From assembly GCA_034667405.1 (NCBI GenBank), contig JAXDJX010000024.1:1-64000 (forward strand): a DNA stretch of 64,000 bases, written 5' to 3'. A program made the position numbers and the translations under genes. Positions 9,861 to 17,497 of this stretch are shown here, one piece after another. The DNA is from JANXVR01 sp034667405. Its GTDB lineage: Bacteria > Actinomycetota > UBA4738 > HRBIN12. The notes beneath the pieces were generated by a model. That model worked only from the letters and a program-made list of their open reading frames with translations. It searched no databases and was not told the DNA's origin. Numbering within the stretch: position 1 is the stretch's first letter; each line of letters opens with the position of its first letter.

Positions 9861-10628
9861 ATGCCTGCCGAGTCGGTATCCGAGCGCATCGCCGTTGGGT
9901 TCGCAGATGCCGAGCGGCTGCGTCGACTGGAGGCACCGGGGGCGGCGATCATGGATCTGGACGGGCTGCGCCTATTGTTCGCCGGCGTGCCCGAACCTGC
10001 GCTCAACTCGGTGTTGGTGGTGCGCGAGCCGGGCGATGTCGGCGCGGTGTTCGACCGAACAGAGGCCGAGTTCGCGCGGCGGGGGTTGCAGCTGGGGATC
10101 GACATCGTGGTCGGTCGTCATCCGAGCATCGACGCGGAGGTTCGGGCCCGCGGGATGACGCTCATCATCAAGCGTCAGGGCATGGCGGTCGCGGTGGACG
10201 CCGTCGCGCATCCGCCGCTGCCCGAGGGCATCACGGTCCACGTGGTCACCGATAAAGGGGACATCCTCCAAGCCGCCGAAGCCGCCGGCGAAGCCTTCGG
10301 CGATCGCGCGCAGGTCATCCGCGGCTTCTACGCCCACAGCGTGCCGAACGTACCCGAGGCGAAATGCCTGGTCGCGCGCGATGCGGACGACCGGATCGTC
10401 GCGTCGGCGGCGGCATACCTGCACGAAGGGGCGGTCGGCATCCTGGGCCTCGGCGTTCGACCTGAGGCTCAGCGGAAGGGGATCGGTGCGGCGCTCACAT
10501 CGGCCGCCGCCCGAACGTTCTCCGACGCCGACCTCGTCTGGCTCCACCCAACCGAGCTCGCGGTCGAGATGTACCGGTCCCTCGGCTTCGAGTCGGCAGG
10601 CGACTGGGAAGTTTGGGTGAACCGCTAG
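9861..10628 (+). CDS. GNAT-family N-acetyltransferase
   Basis: 255 residues, starting with ATG immediately after the TAG of the kinase gene (no gap), so probably the last gene of the operon. The C-terminal half carries the acetyl-CoA loop 'RPEAQRKGIGAALT' near residue 200 and the terminal 'YRSLGFESAG' strand typical of GNAT proteins. The N-terminal 110 residues look like a degenerate second GNAT fold, but I cannot establish that by eye. It may acetylate the imported amine or an intermediate. Confidence 0.75.
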   Translation: MPAESVSERIAVGFADAERLRRLEAPGAAIMDLDGLRLLFAGVPEPALNSVLVVREPGDVGAVFDRTEAEFARRGLQLGIDIVVGRHPSIDAEVRARGMTLIIKRQGMAVAVDAVAHPPLPEGITVHVVTDKGDILQAAEAAGEAFGDRAQVIRGFYAHSVPNVPEAKCLVARDADDRIVASAAAYLHEGAVGILGLGVRPEAQRKGIGAALTSAAARTFSDADLVWLHPTELAVEMYRSLGFESAGDWEVWVNR

Positions 10629-10637
10629 ACCTCGCGG

Positions 10638-10643
10638 TAGCGT
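10638..10643 (+). promoter_or_regulatory. Candidate -10 hexamer, leaderless start at 10651
   Basis: TAGCGT lies 7 bases before the ATG at 10651. No ribosome-binding site is visible, so the transcript probably begins at or next to the start codon. Confidence 0.45.
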
Positions 10644-10650
10644 GGAGTGC

Positions 10651-11158
10651 ATGAGCGACCAGGCGATCCGGCCCGCCTACATCACGTGGCCACAGTGGAA
10701 CCAGCGTCTCCGCGACGTCGTCGCGTCGATAGACCCAGGAGCAGCTGGCGCTTCGCCCCTCGCCCGACCGATGGCCGATCTGGGCGACGGTCGGCCACAC
10801 CGCTTGCCAACGGGTGTTCTGGCTCTGTGACTTCGCCGGCGAGCCGGGAGCGGAGACCACGCCGTTCACGGATGCCGCCTCCGATTGCCCTGGAGACGAC
10901 GACCTCGACCATGTATTGGACGCCGATGCGCTCGTCGAGGCGCTGGATTCATCGTTCCGCGTCGTCGAGAATTGCCTGGACGGATGGACCCTCTCCATGC
11001 TGGATGAGGTGATCACTCGTCGGTGGGACACCGAGGAGCGGGTTCGCGTCCGCGGCTGGGTCCTGCAGCGCGTCTTCGCACACGACGTCTATCACTGCGC
11101 CGAACTAAACGAGGCGCTCGGGACTGCCGGGATGCCGCAGATCGACCCATGGACCTGA
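10651..11158 (+). pseudogene. DinB-like (DUF664/DinB_2) protein with a frameshift
   Basis: Two overlapping reading frames together give one DinB-superfamily-like four-helix protein of about 168 residues. The first frame runs from ATG 10651 to about 10735 ('AYITWPQWNQRLRDVVASID'). The second continues with 'EQLALRPSPDRWPIWATVGH', 'RVFWLCDFAGEP' and 'VLQRVFAHDVYHCAELNEAL' to the TGA at 11156. Metal-site histidines are present in both parts (TVGHTAC; AHDVYH). The frames join at the CCC run 10734-10736, where removing one C restores a continuous protein. Either a recent inactivation or a sequencing error. DinB-like proteins are often thiol-dependent transferases; no function is assigned. Confidence 0.7.
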
Positions 11159-11169
11159 GCACCACGATG

Positions 11170-11175
11170 TAGGTT
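11170..11175 (+). promoter_or_regulatory. Candidate -10 hexamer, leaderless start at 11182
   Basis: TAGGTT lies 6 bases before the GTG at 11182, with no Shine-Dalgarno between. Confidence 0.4.
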
Positions 11176-11181
11176 CCTACC

Positions 11182-11919
11182 GTGGATACCGACGGGTACT
11201 TCGGCGAGCCTGTCGCGGCTCGGTACGACGAGACCTCAGGCGAGATGTTCGACCCCGCGGAGCTCGATCCTGCCGTCGACTTCCTCGCCGCCTTGGCCGG
11301 GAACGGACGCGCGCTCGAGTTGGGGATCGGGACCGGCCGGATCGCGTTACCGCTGGCAGCGCGAGGGGTGTCGGTGCACGGCATCGAGTTGTCGAGGGCG
11401 ATGGCCGCGAGAGTGCGCGAGAAGCCCGGCGGTGAGGACATCGATGTGACCATCGGGGACTTCTCGACCACCAAGGTCGAAGGGACGTTCTCGCTCGCGT
11501 ACCTCGTCTACAACACGATCGAGAACCTCACGACCCAGGCCGAGCAGGTGGCGTGCTTCCGGAACGTGGCCGCGCACCTCGTGCCCGGTGGATGCTTCGT
11601 CATCGAGGTCGCGGTTCCAGATCTCCGCCGCCTTCCACCCGGCGAGACCCACCGCGTCTTCCACGCGACCGAGAGCTACTGGGGGATCGACGAGTACGAC
11701 GTGGTCACGCAAGGACTCATCTCGCATCACCTCGAGGAGGTCGACGGGAAACTCGAACGCGTCTCGATGCCGTTCCGCTACGTCTGGCCGTCGGAGCTCG
11801 ACCTCATGGCCGAACTCGCCGGCATGACCCTGCGCGAACGCTGGGAAGGATGGAACCACGAGCCGTTCACCGCCGAGAGCCGCAAGCACATCTCGGTGTG
11901 GAGCACCCCGACGAGCTAG
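11182..11919 (+). CDS. Class I SAM-dependent methyltransferase
   Basis: 245 residues from GTG 11182. The SAM-binding motif I is 'ALELGIGTGRIALPLA' near residues 43-58, followed by the acidic loop 'VHGIELSRAM' and motif 'DVTIGDFST'. 'VPGGCFVIEV' corresponds to post-motif III. The acceptor cannot be predicted. The gene ends head-on with its neighbour: the TAG stops of both genes share the tetranucleotide CTAG at 11916-11919. Confidence 0.85.
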   Translation: MDTDGYFGEPVAARYDETSGEMFDPAELDPAVDFLAALAGNGRALELGIGTGRIALPLAARGVSVHGIELSRAMAARVREKPGGEDIDVTIGDFSTTKVEGTFSLAYLVYNTIENLTTQAEQVACFRNVAAHLVPGGCFVIEVAVPDLRRLPPGETHRVFHATESYWGIDEYDVVTQGLISHHLEEVDGKLERVSMPFRYVWPSELDLMAELAGMTLRERWEGWNHEPFTAESRKHISVWSTPTS

Positions 11920-12485
11920 CCGAACCGGTTCAGGAAGGCGAGGGTGCGTTCCTTGAGCAATGCGGCTGCCGATTCGTCGTAGTCGTCGGTGCTCGAGTCC
12001 GCGAACAGGTGGGCGGAACCGGGGTAGAGGAACAGTTCCCCGTCGATCTCCTCGACCAGCGCCTCAGCTGCCGGGCGGTCCTCCTCGGTCCATGGATCGG
12101 ACTCCATCATGTGAACCTGGAGCGGAACGCCTGCGGGCCAGGGGCTGTCGAACTCGGATGGAGGTATGCACGAGTAGTAGAAGAGCGCCCCGCTGGCGCC
12201 GGGCCGGGTCTGCGTCAACGCCTGCGCGGGAATGACGCCAAGGGAGAAACCCGCGTAGACGATGTCGGCGGGCAGCTCTGCGGCCACCTTGGAACCAAGC
12301 TGCATGATCTCCGGGAAGCCGATCTGCTTAGCGTATGCGACGCCCTCATCGAGATCCTGGAACGTCTTGCCGCCGAGGAGGTCTGGCGTATGGACGGCGT
12401 GTCCTGCGGCCCGCAGCTCATCCGCGAACGCGAGGAACCCGGTCGTCTGGCCGAGCGCGTGATGGAACAGCAGCACCGTCGTCAT
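11916..12485 (-). CDS. Dienelactone-hydrolase-family protein with serine at the nucleophile position
   Basis: 189 residues from the ATG at 12485, chosen because TAGAGT sits 7 bases upstream; a start six codons further out would overlap that hexamer. Alpha/beta hydrolase fold: 'TTVLLFHHALGQT' opening strand, nucleophile elbow 'YAGFSLGVIPAQ', aspartate in 'MESDPWTEED' and histidine in 'PGSAHLFAD'. Classic dienelactone hydrolases have Cys in the elbow; here it is Ser. The reaction is probably ester or lactone hydrolysis on an unknown substrate. Confidence 0.75.
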   Translation of the reverse strand: MTTVLLFHHALGQTTGFLAFADELRAAGHAVHTPDLLGGKTFQDLDEGVAYAKQIGFPEIMQLGSKVAAELPADIVYAGFSLGVIPAQALTQTRPGASGALFYYSCIPPSEFDSPWPAGVPLQVHMMESDPWTEEDRPAAEALVEEIDGELFLYPGSAHLFADSSTDDYDESAAALLKERTLAFLNRFG

Positions 12486-12492
12486 CGCGGAC

Positions 12493-12498
12493 ACTCTA
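12493..12498 (-). promoter_or_regulatory. Candidate -10 hexamer of the hydrolase gene (leaderless)
   Basis: TAGAGT on the minus strand, 7 bases upstream of the ATG at 12485. Confidence 0.45.
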
Positions 12499-12547
12499 GC
12501 CAAGGCAGTCGGATGTGAACAGACGCGTCGTGCCGTCCTCGTCGGGG

Positions 12548-13018
12548 TCAGGTTTGGTCGGGCAGTGCAACGCTGAGGATCTCGTCGATCACCCGGTCGA
12601 GGGGTTTGTTCGTGTCGATCTCATGCGTCGCGGATAGCCGGATCATCGGTTCGTAAGTGGCCAGGTCCGACAGGATCTTGGCCAGTTCCTCGGGTCGCTT
12701 ACCGAACGGGTTGTTCCTCCGCGCGGCCAGACGTTCGACGAGAACGTCCCGAGGCGCATTCAGCAAGATCACGTCGTCGAATTCCGGGTAGAGGAGTCCT
12801 TGCTGTTCATCCGTCCCGGCGACGAACAGGATGTCGGCGTCCTGTTCCGTGAGCAGTTGACGGATGCGATCGAGATCCCATCGCTGATAGCCGTTCTCGT
12901 CGACCATCGAGAAGCCGCCGTAGGAGGTATCGACGGCCTTGTACCCAAGTTCGTTGAGGCGCGTGGCTACCGTCGACTTCCCAACGCCCGACATCCCCGT
13001 CAGCAGGATCCGTCTCAT
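12548..13018 (-). CDS. Small P-loop kinase-like ATPase (shikimate/adenylate-kinase fold)
   Basis: 156 residues. Walker A GMSGVGKST at residues 8-16; 'DILFVAGTDEQQGLLY' resembles the core beta-strand region of small-molecule kinases; 'VLVERLAARRNNPFGKRPEE' looks like the mobile lid. Similar stand-alone proteins are annotated as AAA or nucleoside-kinase-like. CATACT is 7 bases before the ATG, with no ribosome-binding site. Substrate unknown. Confidence 0.7.
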   Translation of the reverse strand: MRRILLTGMSGVGKSTVATRLNELGYKAVDTSYGGFSMVDENGYQRWDLDRIRQLLTEQDADILFVAGTDEQQGLLYPEFDDVILLNAPRDVLVERLAARRNNPFGKRPEELAKILSDLATYEPMIRLSATHEIDTNKPLDRVIDEILSVALPDQT

Positions 13019-13025
13019 CTAGGCG

Positions 13026-13031
13026 AGTATG
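13026..13031 (-). promoter_or_regulatory. Candidate -10 hexamer of the P-loop kinase gene
   Basis: CATACT on the minus strand, 7 bases before the ATG at 13018; near match to TANNNT. Confidence 0.35.
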
Positions 13032-13128
13032 TCGTTCGCCTGCCGGATACGGAACCAGGACGCGCGTTAGACGTGTCCTTCAAGTCCGCCGCCAGCGCCG
13101 TCGGGACGGTCGGCTCCTGCCTTCGGTA

Positions 13129-13473
13129 CTACTTGTTCGTGATGTTGCAGGATGCGTCGGTAGGGAGGAGATCGGTGGCGTCAGGACCGAACCTGGGGGG
13201 ACGCAGGTGGTACGGGTACCGGGGGAGCAGGGTAGCCCGAAAATGACGCTGGACGAGATCGCCGCTCAACGACACTTCGTGCCATTTGCATGAGATCTGT
13301 GCGTAGCCGATGTGGTTCTCGAATCGGAATCCGAGACGGTGCTGCGCGGGGTGCGTCGCGAGCAACGTCACCTTTCCCGACTTCGAACGCCAGATCGCGT
13401 TCGGTTTGGCAGAGGCAGATCCGGCAAACGCCAGAACGCTGATGATCGCGAGGACTATCGACGTCTGCTTCAT
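13129..13473 (-). CDS. Small secreted protein of unknown function
   Basis: 114 residues with a clear Sec signal peptide (residues 1-22, cleavage after SASA). A good ribosome-binding site, GGAGGTG, lies just upstream. The mature part is basic, with two cysteines (ISCKWHE and ASCNITNK) that could form one disulphide. I recognise no family. Organisation resembles the small secreted protein at 18656-19060, which also has two cysteines in its mature part, but I see no convincing alignment. Confidence 0.6.
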   Translation of the reverse strand: MKQTSIVLAIISVLAFAGSASAKPNAIWRSKSGKVTLLATHPAQHRLGFRFENHIGYAQISCKWHEVSLSGDLVQRHFRATLLPRYPYHLRPPRFGPDATDLLPTDASCNITNK

Positions 13474-13592
13474 CGCTGCACCTCCGACGGGACGGCGGGA
13501 AAGCGCTCCAAGGTGGCGATATCGGCATCCCCAGGCATGTGCTTTAGAGGGACACCTGACGCACGTGTGTCCCCCCGATCCGTGAGTCGTCT

Positions 13593-13658
13593 TCAGTTGG
13601 TCGAGATCCCGCCCGGTAGGAGCACGACCAACACTGCGACTACGGTCCCTCGACGCAT
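13593..13658 (-). CDS. Possible 21-residue hydrophobic peptide
   Basis: A strong AAGGAGG ribosome-binding site lies 6 bases before an ATG at 13658. The frame encodes MRRGTVVAVLVVLLPGGIST plus one residue, then TGA. It looks like a signal peptide or single membrane helix that stops early. Either a tiny membrane peptide or the remnant of a secreted protein whose body is lost. The 273-base gap 13474-13746 holds nothing else I can support. Confidence 0.35.
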   Translation of the reverse strand: MRRGTVVAVLVVLLPGGISTN

Positions 13659-13746
13659 CTCGGACCTCCTTGTCTCTCGTCTCCCGTGAGATCGACGCCG
13701 AGATGTGAAGGGCGCTAATGCCCCGCAGAGATTCGTGGTGGACCCG

Positions 13747-14214
13747 CTAGCCGTTCGCGGCGGCCTCCAACACGTCGAGCTCGATCTTCTGCATCTTGAG
13801 CATCGCCTGCATCGCGCGTCCGGCGCGCTCGGGGTCCGGGTCGCTCAGGAGTTCGCCCATGCGTTCGGGGATGATCTGCCAGCTCAGGCCGAACCGATCC
13901 TTGCACCAGCCGCACTGCCCTTCCTCGCCGCCGCCGCCGGTCAGCGCGGACCAGAGGCGATCGACCTCGGCCTGGTCCTTGCAGCTGATCTGGAACGAGA
14001 CGGCCTCGGTGAAGGGGAACTGCGGACCTCCGTTGATCGCTGTGAACTCCTGACCGGCGAGGGTGAAGAACACGAGTGCGACGTTGTCCCCGCTTGGGGT
14101 GCCGTCCAGATGCTGGATGCTCGTCACGGCCGAGTCCTCGAGCAGGGAGACGTAGAAGTTCGCCGCCTCCTCGGCCTGCGTGTCGAACCAGAGACATGAA
14201 GTGATCTTCTGCAT
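13747..14214 (-). CDS. VOC-family protein, PhnB / 3-demethylubiquinone-methyltransferase-like fold
   Basis: 155 residues from ATG 14214, preceded by AAGGAGC. 'ITSCLWFDTQAEEAANFYVS' at the N-terminus and 'WSALTGGGGEEGQCGWCKD' followed by 'GLSWQIIPERM' are hallmarks of the PhnB-like VOC group. In this group 'GQCGW.KDRFGLSWQ' is strongly conserved. Function is not established for most members. It is followed upstream by another VOC-containing gene in the same orientation with a 25-base gap, so the two may be co-transcribed. Confidence 0.85.
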   Translation of the reverse strand: MQKITSCLWFDTQAEEAANFYVSLLEDSAVTSIQHLDGTPSGDNVALVFFTLAGQEFTAINGGPQFPFTEAVSFQISCKDQAEVDRLWSALTGGGGEEGQCGWCKDRFGLSWQIIPERMGELLSDPDPERAGRAMQAMLKMQKIELDVLEAAANG

Positions 14215-14239
14215 GGAGTGCTCCTTTCCCGGACGGATG

Positions 14240-14872
14240 CTAACGGTCGGGCCAGCTGGCGACATCGACTTCGTTACCCTCGGCGTCGGCCAGGGTCCAC
14301 CAACCCGGCGCGTTCTCGTCTTTGACCACGTGGCCGCCGGCGGCAAGCGCCGCAGCGACGCGCGCCTCTGCCTGGTCGTGCGGGATATAGAGGTCGATGT
14401 GGATCCGGTTGCGCTGCGGGCGCGGCGCGTCCATCTGCTGGAACCAGAAGGGTGGTCCCTGCAGGTCGGGGTCGAGCAGGTCCGCGTCGTCTTGCGGATC
14501 GTAGCCGAGCACGGCACGCCAGAACGGCAGGACCTCGGGGATAACGAGGGCGTCGATCGCGATTTGGACGATCTGCAGTCCGGACAGATCGACGGAGAGA
14601 CCCAGTTCGCTCGCCGCCGCCGAGATCTGCCCGGCTAGTTCGACGTCGCGCTCGCCCAGTTGGTCGCGCTGTTTCCCCAGACGCACCGTCACACTGTCCG
14701 ACCGGAGGTCGATGTCGGGATGTTGGCCGGCGGTCTCTGCGAGCCTGCCGATCGCGTCCACCAACGCGAGTCCCGCGGCGAACGACCCGGTGCGGAAGTG
14801 CGTCGCCGCGTCGCCCCTGACGACCCGCCAGTCGAACTCGTGGAACCGCTCCGATTTCACGGTCTCGCTCAT
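14240..14872 (-). CDS. Pterin-carbinolamine-dehydratase-like / VOC fusion protein, copy A
   Basis: 210 residues from ATG 14872, preceded by GAGGAGGGG. The N-terminal about 95 residues resemble 4a-hydroxytetrahydrobiopterin dehydratase ('FAAGLALVDAIGRLAE', 'HPDIDL', 'GERDVELAGQI'). The C-terminal half is a glyoxalase/VOC domain ('VLPFWRAVLGY', 'FWFQQMDAPRPQRNRIHIDL'). The dehydratase's paired catalytic histidines are incomplete (AGQHPD) and the second His motif (TH in the family) reads GK. It is therefore probably not a working dehydratase. Tandem paralogue of the gene at 15882-16517. Confidence 0.8.
   Translation of the reverse strand: MSETVKSERFHEFDWRVVRGDAATHFRTGSFAAGLALVDAIGRLAETAGQHPDIDLRSDSVTVRLGKQRDQLGERDVELAGQISAAASELGLSVDLSGLQIVQIAIDALVIPEVLPFWRAVLGYDPQDDADLLDPDLQGPPFWFQQMDAPRPQRNRIHIDLYIPHDQAEARVAAALAAGGHVVKDENAPGWWTLADAEGNEVDVASWPDR
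14328..14452. repeat. 125-bp perfect repeat, copy 1 of 2
   Basis: These 125 bases recur without a mismatch at 15973-16097, inside the VOC-domain coding part of the two fusion genes. Outside the block the two genes diverge visibly. Confidence 0.9.
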
Positions 14873-14985
14873 CCGTCCCCTCCTCGTGGCGAGGATCATG
14901 AGCCTACTCGCGACCTATGCAGCACTCTTAGCCGACCCGTAGTTGGACAAGGCTGTGGCGACCAAACCCGGATATATCCCAGCTT

Positions 14986-15828
14986 TCAAGCCTTGAGGCT
15001 TTTTTGCGCCCAAGCCCGGCGGGTCTTCTTCCTTGGAAACAGGGAAGGGATGGCTCTCGGGATTCGCTCATTGAACTGCTCAAGGATCTCGATAAGAGCC
15101 TCTGGCTCTGCGGGCCTTCGTCTAGTGCAAGTTACTGTGACCCAACGATCCGCGAGGTCGATCCGCAGCCCTCGCATGTCGCGGGCGAGCCAAGCCATCA
15201 TGCGCGTATCCACCAACGCGCTGGCAAAGAACGGGTCAGTGGAGTAGACGCTCATCGAACGGTTGAAGCGCTCGTGCTCGTAGAGGACTCTCTGCATGCC
15301 GGGATGCGGTCGGATCGGGATTGACCCAGACAGGATGACGGTTGACGCGAGCGAAGCCGGAACTCGGAGTGCAACGACAGCGACGTCGATCCACCCTCCT
15401 CCTCGGATGCGGACGTTGAAGCAGCGGACCTCCTGGCCTTCGATGTCGCCCACCGTTACATGATCGATCCCACCTCCCCGCTTCTCCGCGAGGATGTAGG
15501 GAGCAAGAAGTTGAACCGGCAATTGCAAAGTCTCACGGACCTCGGCAGGGGTCGCATCCCGAAAACCAGCCTCGAGGAGGCCGCGGTTTATCCGGCTCCA
15601 TCGCTTCTCCGCGATCCGTGTTGCGAACACAGCCTTGTATAGAGCCCCGGAGAACAAGAGGGTGCTCGGCAGTAGCAGCACGAACAGGGCTATCGCTGGG
15701 AGCCGGTCGGAGGAGTCTCCGCCTGGCGCAAAGGCGGCGAAACCCATGAAAGCCGTCGCGCTTCCGACGACGAAAAGAAGAGCGAACATGACGCCACTTC
15801 CTGCGAGGGGGCGATCTGGGTTGCGCAT
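14986..15828 (-). CDS. Membrane-anchored protein of unknown function
   Basis: 280 residues. Two hydrophobic helices (about residues 12-32 and 42-63) are followed by a roughly 210-residue soluble domain facing the cytoplasm if the positive-inside rule holds. It contains 'GDIEGQEVRCFNVRIRGGGW' and 'LARDMRGLRIDLADRWVTV', recalling DUF3137-like proteins, but I cannot confirm that. The gene lies between the two dehydratase-VOC paralogues, so it was probably carried in or bracketed when they duplicated. Confidence 0.6.
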   Translation of the reverse strand: MRNPDRPLAGSGVMFALLFVVGSATAFMGFAAFAPGGDSSDRLPAIALFVLLLPSTLLFSGALYKAVFATRIAEKRWSRINRGLLEAGFRDATPAEVRETLQLPVQLLAPYILAEKRGGGIDHVTVGDIEGQEVRCFNVRIRGGGWIDVAVVALRVPASLASTVILSGSIPIRPHPGMQRVLYEHERFNRSMSVYSTDPFFASALVDTRMMAWLARDMRGLRIDLADRWVTVTCTRRRPAEPEALIEILEQFNERIPRAIPSLFPRKKTRRAWAQKSLKA

Positions 15829-15881
15829 GCTTGCCTATCGACACGCCGCGCAGGGGACATGAGCTAGCCCTCCGGGCAGGA

Positions 15882-16517
15882 TCAGTCGCGGTCGGGCCAG
15901 CTGGCGACATCGACCTCGTTACCCTCGGCGTCGGCCAGTGTCCACCAGCCCGGGGCGTTCTCGTCGTTGACAACGTGGCCGCCGGCGGCAAGCGCCGCAG
16001 CGACGCGCGCCTCTGCCTGGTCGTGCGGGATATAGAGGTCGATGTGGATCCGGTTGCGCTGCGGGCGCGGCGCGTCCATCTGCTGGAACCAGAAGGGCGG
16101 ACCCTGCAGGTTGGGATCAACCACGTCCTCGTCGCCCACCTTCTCGTAGCCGAGCACGGCGTGCCAGAACGGCAGCACCTCGGGGATAACGAGCGCGTCG
16201 ATCGCGACCTGGATGTTCTGTAAGCCCGTCAGGTCGACGGTGGCGCCCAGGTCGCGCGCCACCTCCGAGATCTGGCGGGCGAGTTCGAGATCGCGCTCGC
16301 TTCGCCCGCCGCTGTGCGTTCCAACACGTATCGTGACGCCGTCCGCACGAAGGTCGATGTCGGGAGGATGGTCCGCGGCGTCGGGCAGCCTGCCGATCGC
16401 GTCCACCAACGCGAGACCCGCGGCGAACGACCCGGTCCGGAAGTGGGTGGCCGCGTCGTCCCTGATAACCCGCCAGGCGAACTCTTGGAACCGCTTCGCT
16501 GCGACCGATTCGCTCAT
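15882..16517 (-). CDS. Pterin-carbinolamine-dehydratase-like / VOC fusion protein, copy B
   Basis: 211 residues, same architecture as copy A, with a GAGGAGGG site before ATG 16517. The dehydratase-like half reads 'ADHPPDIDL' and keeps the TH motif ('RVGTHSGGRSERD') that copy A lacks. The VOC half is nearly identical to copy A from 'QGPPFWFQQMDAPRPQRNRI' to the C-terminus, whereas the N-terminal half differs at many positions. That mosaic suggests gene conversion after duplication. Substrate unknown. Confidence 0.8.
   Translation of the reverse strand: MSESVAAKRFQEFAWRVIRDDAATHFRTGSFAAGLALVDAIGRLPDAADHPPDIDLRADGVTIRVGTHSGGRSERDLELARQISEVARDLGATVDLTGLQNIQVAIDALVIPEVLPFWHAVLGYEKVGDEDVVDPNLQGPPFWFQQMDAPRPQRNRIHIDLYIPHDQAEARVAAALAAGGHVVNDENAPGWWTLADAEGNEVDVASWPDRD
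15973..16097. repeat. 125-bp perfect repeat, copy 2 of 2
   Basis: Exact match to 14328-14452 in the same orientation, in the VOC-coding half of copy B. Confidence 0.9.
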
Positions 16518-16592
16518 CCGTCCCTCCTCGCCTGGAGGGCTGTGAGCCTACGCCTGGGCGATGACACGCAGCACGCACCACCGAGCTATCCG

Positions 16593-17039
16593 CTACTGGG
16601 ATTGGGTCCCCGGGCGCCAGCTCAGGATCGGTCGCGTCTTGACGATGTGCATCGCGGGGTAGAGGAAGCCGGAGGCCATGGTGCCGCCAGCAATGCCGAG
16701 CGCCAGACAATAGGGGAAGGGCCAGCTACTCAGCGAGGCCAGGCATATACCCACCGCCCCTACGGCCCATGCGGAGCGTCGGTACCGCCGGACCTCCTCC
16801 TTGGTCCTGTAGTTCCCACCGTCATCGATCGGATGTCGGTAGACCGTTAGCCGAAGGAACGTCCACGCCCCCAATGTGACGAGCCCAGCGCACGAATAGG
16901 CGAGTAGCGCCGTTCTTTCGCCGTCGCTTGACAAGGTCTTCGCCGAGACGTACGCCAATGTCGTCGACGCGATGAGTAGCGCTCCGCAAGCAAGCCGCAC
17001 TCCCCACCGGAGCAATCGGAAGACCCACTCTTCACTCAT
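16593..17039 (-). CDS. Small integral membrane protein, unknown function
   Basis: 148 residues from ATG 17039, beginning MSEEWVFRLLRWGVRL. About four hydrophobic segments (residues roughly 9-30, 40-58, 87-105 and 106-125) with an arginine-rich cytoplasmic loop 'KEEVRRYRRS'. No family recognised. The next gene upstream on the same strand ends 17 bases before this start, so the two membrane proteins are probably co-transcribed. Confidence 0.6.
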   Translation of the reverse strand: MSEEWVFRLLRWGVRLACGALLIASTTLAYVSAKTLSSDGERTALLAYSCAGLVTLGAWTFLRLTVYRHPIDDGGNYRTKEEVRRYRRSAWAVGAVGICLASLSSWPFPYCLALGIAGGTMASGFLYPAMHIVKTRPILSWRPGTQSQ

Positions 17040-17056
17040 GCGACCAAGAGATCTCG

Positions 17057-17497
17057 CTAGGCGGTCGGCTGGCCGAGCCGTCGTCGGGTAGCGTGCGCAA
17101 TCGACCATTTCAACCAAGCATTGCACGCAACGATCAGGACTAGGAGGACCAAGCCGAGCCCCGCACTGATGAGGGGCATCGTCGCAAGGTCCCAACCGGT
17201 TGGGGGAGCGATCGCGCCACCAGCCCCGGGGTGATAGTGCTCATCCCAGAGGAACCAGTCCCAGAACCAGAAGCCGAGCCCACCTCCGATCCACGCGAGG
17301 CTAATGCATATCCACGCAGTGATCCGCCGCCTTTTGTCCCCCGATCTGCGCGACCTTCGGAGGTTGAGGCTTGCCGCCACGAGCACCATCCCGGAGAACA
17401 TGCCGGCAAACGCCGCGGCGCCAAGGGAAAGGAGCAGGAACAAGAACACGCCGATGACGTACAACCACATCGCCGAGCGATCAGTCTTCGCGATCAT
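17057..17497 (-). CDS. Small integral membrane protein, unknown function
   Basis: 146 residues from ATG 17497; a TTG at 17542 would add 15 residues. Four hydrophobic segments; the first two form a hairpin followed by basic 'LRRSRRSGDKRRR', and a tryptophan-rich third helix 'GGGLGFWFWDWFLW'. The ATG overlaps the stop of a possible small upstream frame (ATGA), which favours the internal ATG. No family recognised. Paired with the membrane gene at 16593-17039. Confidence 0.55.
   Translation of the reverse strand: MIAKTDRSAMWLYVIGVFLFLLLSLGAAAFAGMFSGMVLVAASLNLRRSRRSGDKRRRITAWICISLAWIGGGLGFWFWDWFLWDEHYHPGAGGAIAPPTGWDLATMPLISAGLGLVLLVLIVACNAWLKWSIAHATRRRLGQPTA

Noticed and set aside
10651..11158. 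Programmed frameshift or selenocysteine recoding in the DinB-like gene
   Set aside because: There is no slippery heptamer or in-frame UGA at the junction; an extra C in a CCC run is the simpler explanation.
14988..15005. AAGCC-TTGA-GGCTT followed by T residues, resembling an intrinsic terminator on the plus strand
   Set aside because: No plus-strand gene reads into it and it overlaps the last codons of a minus-strand gene; on that strand the T-run is on the wrong side.
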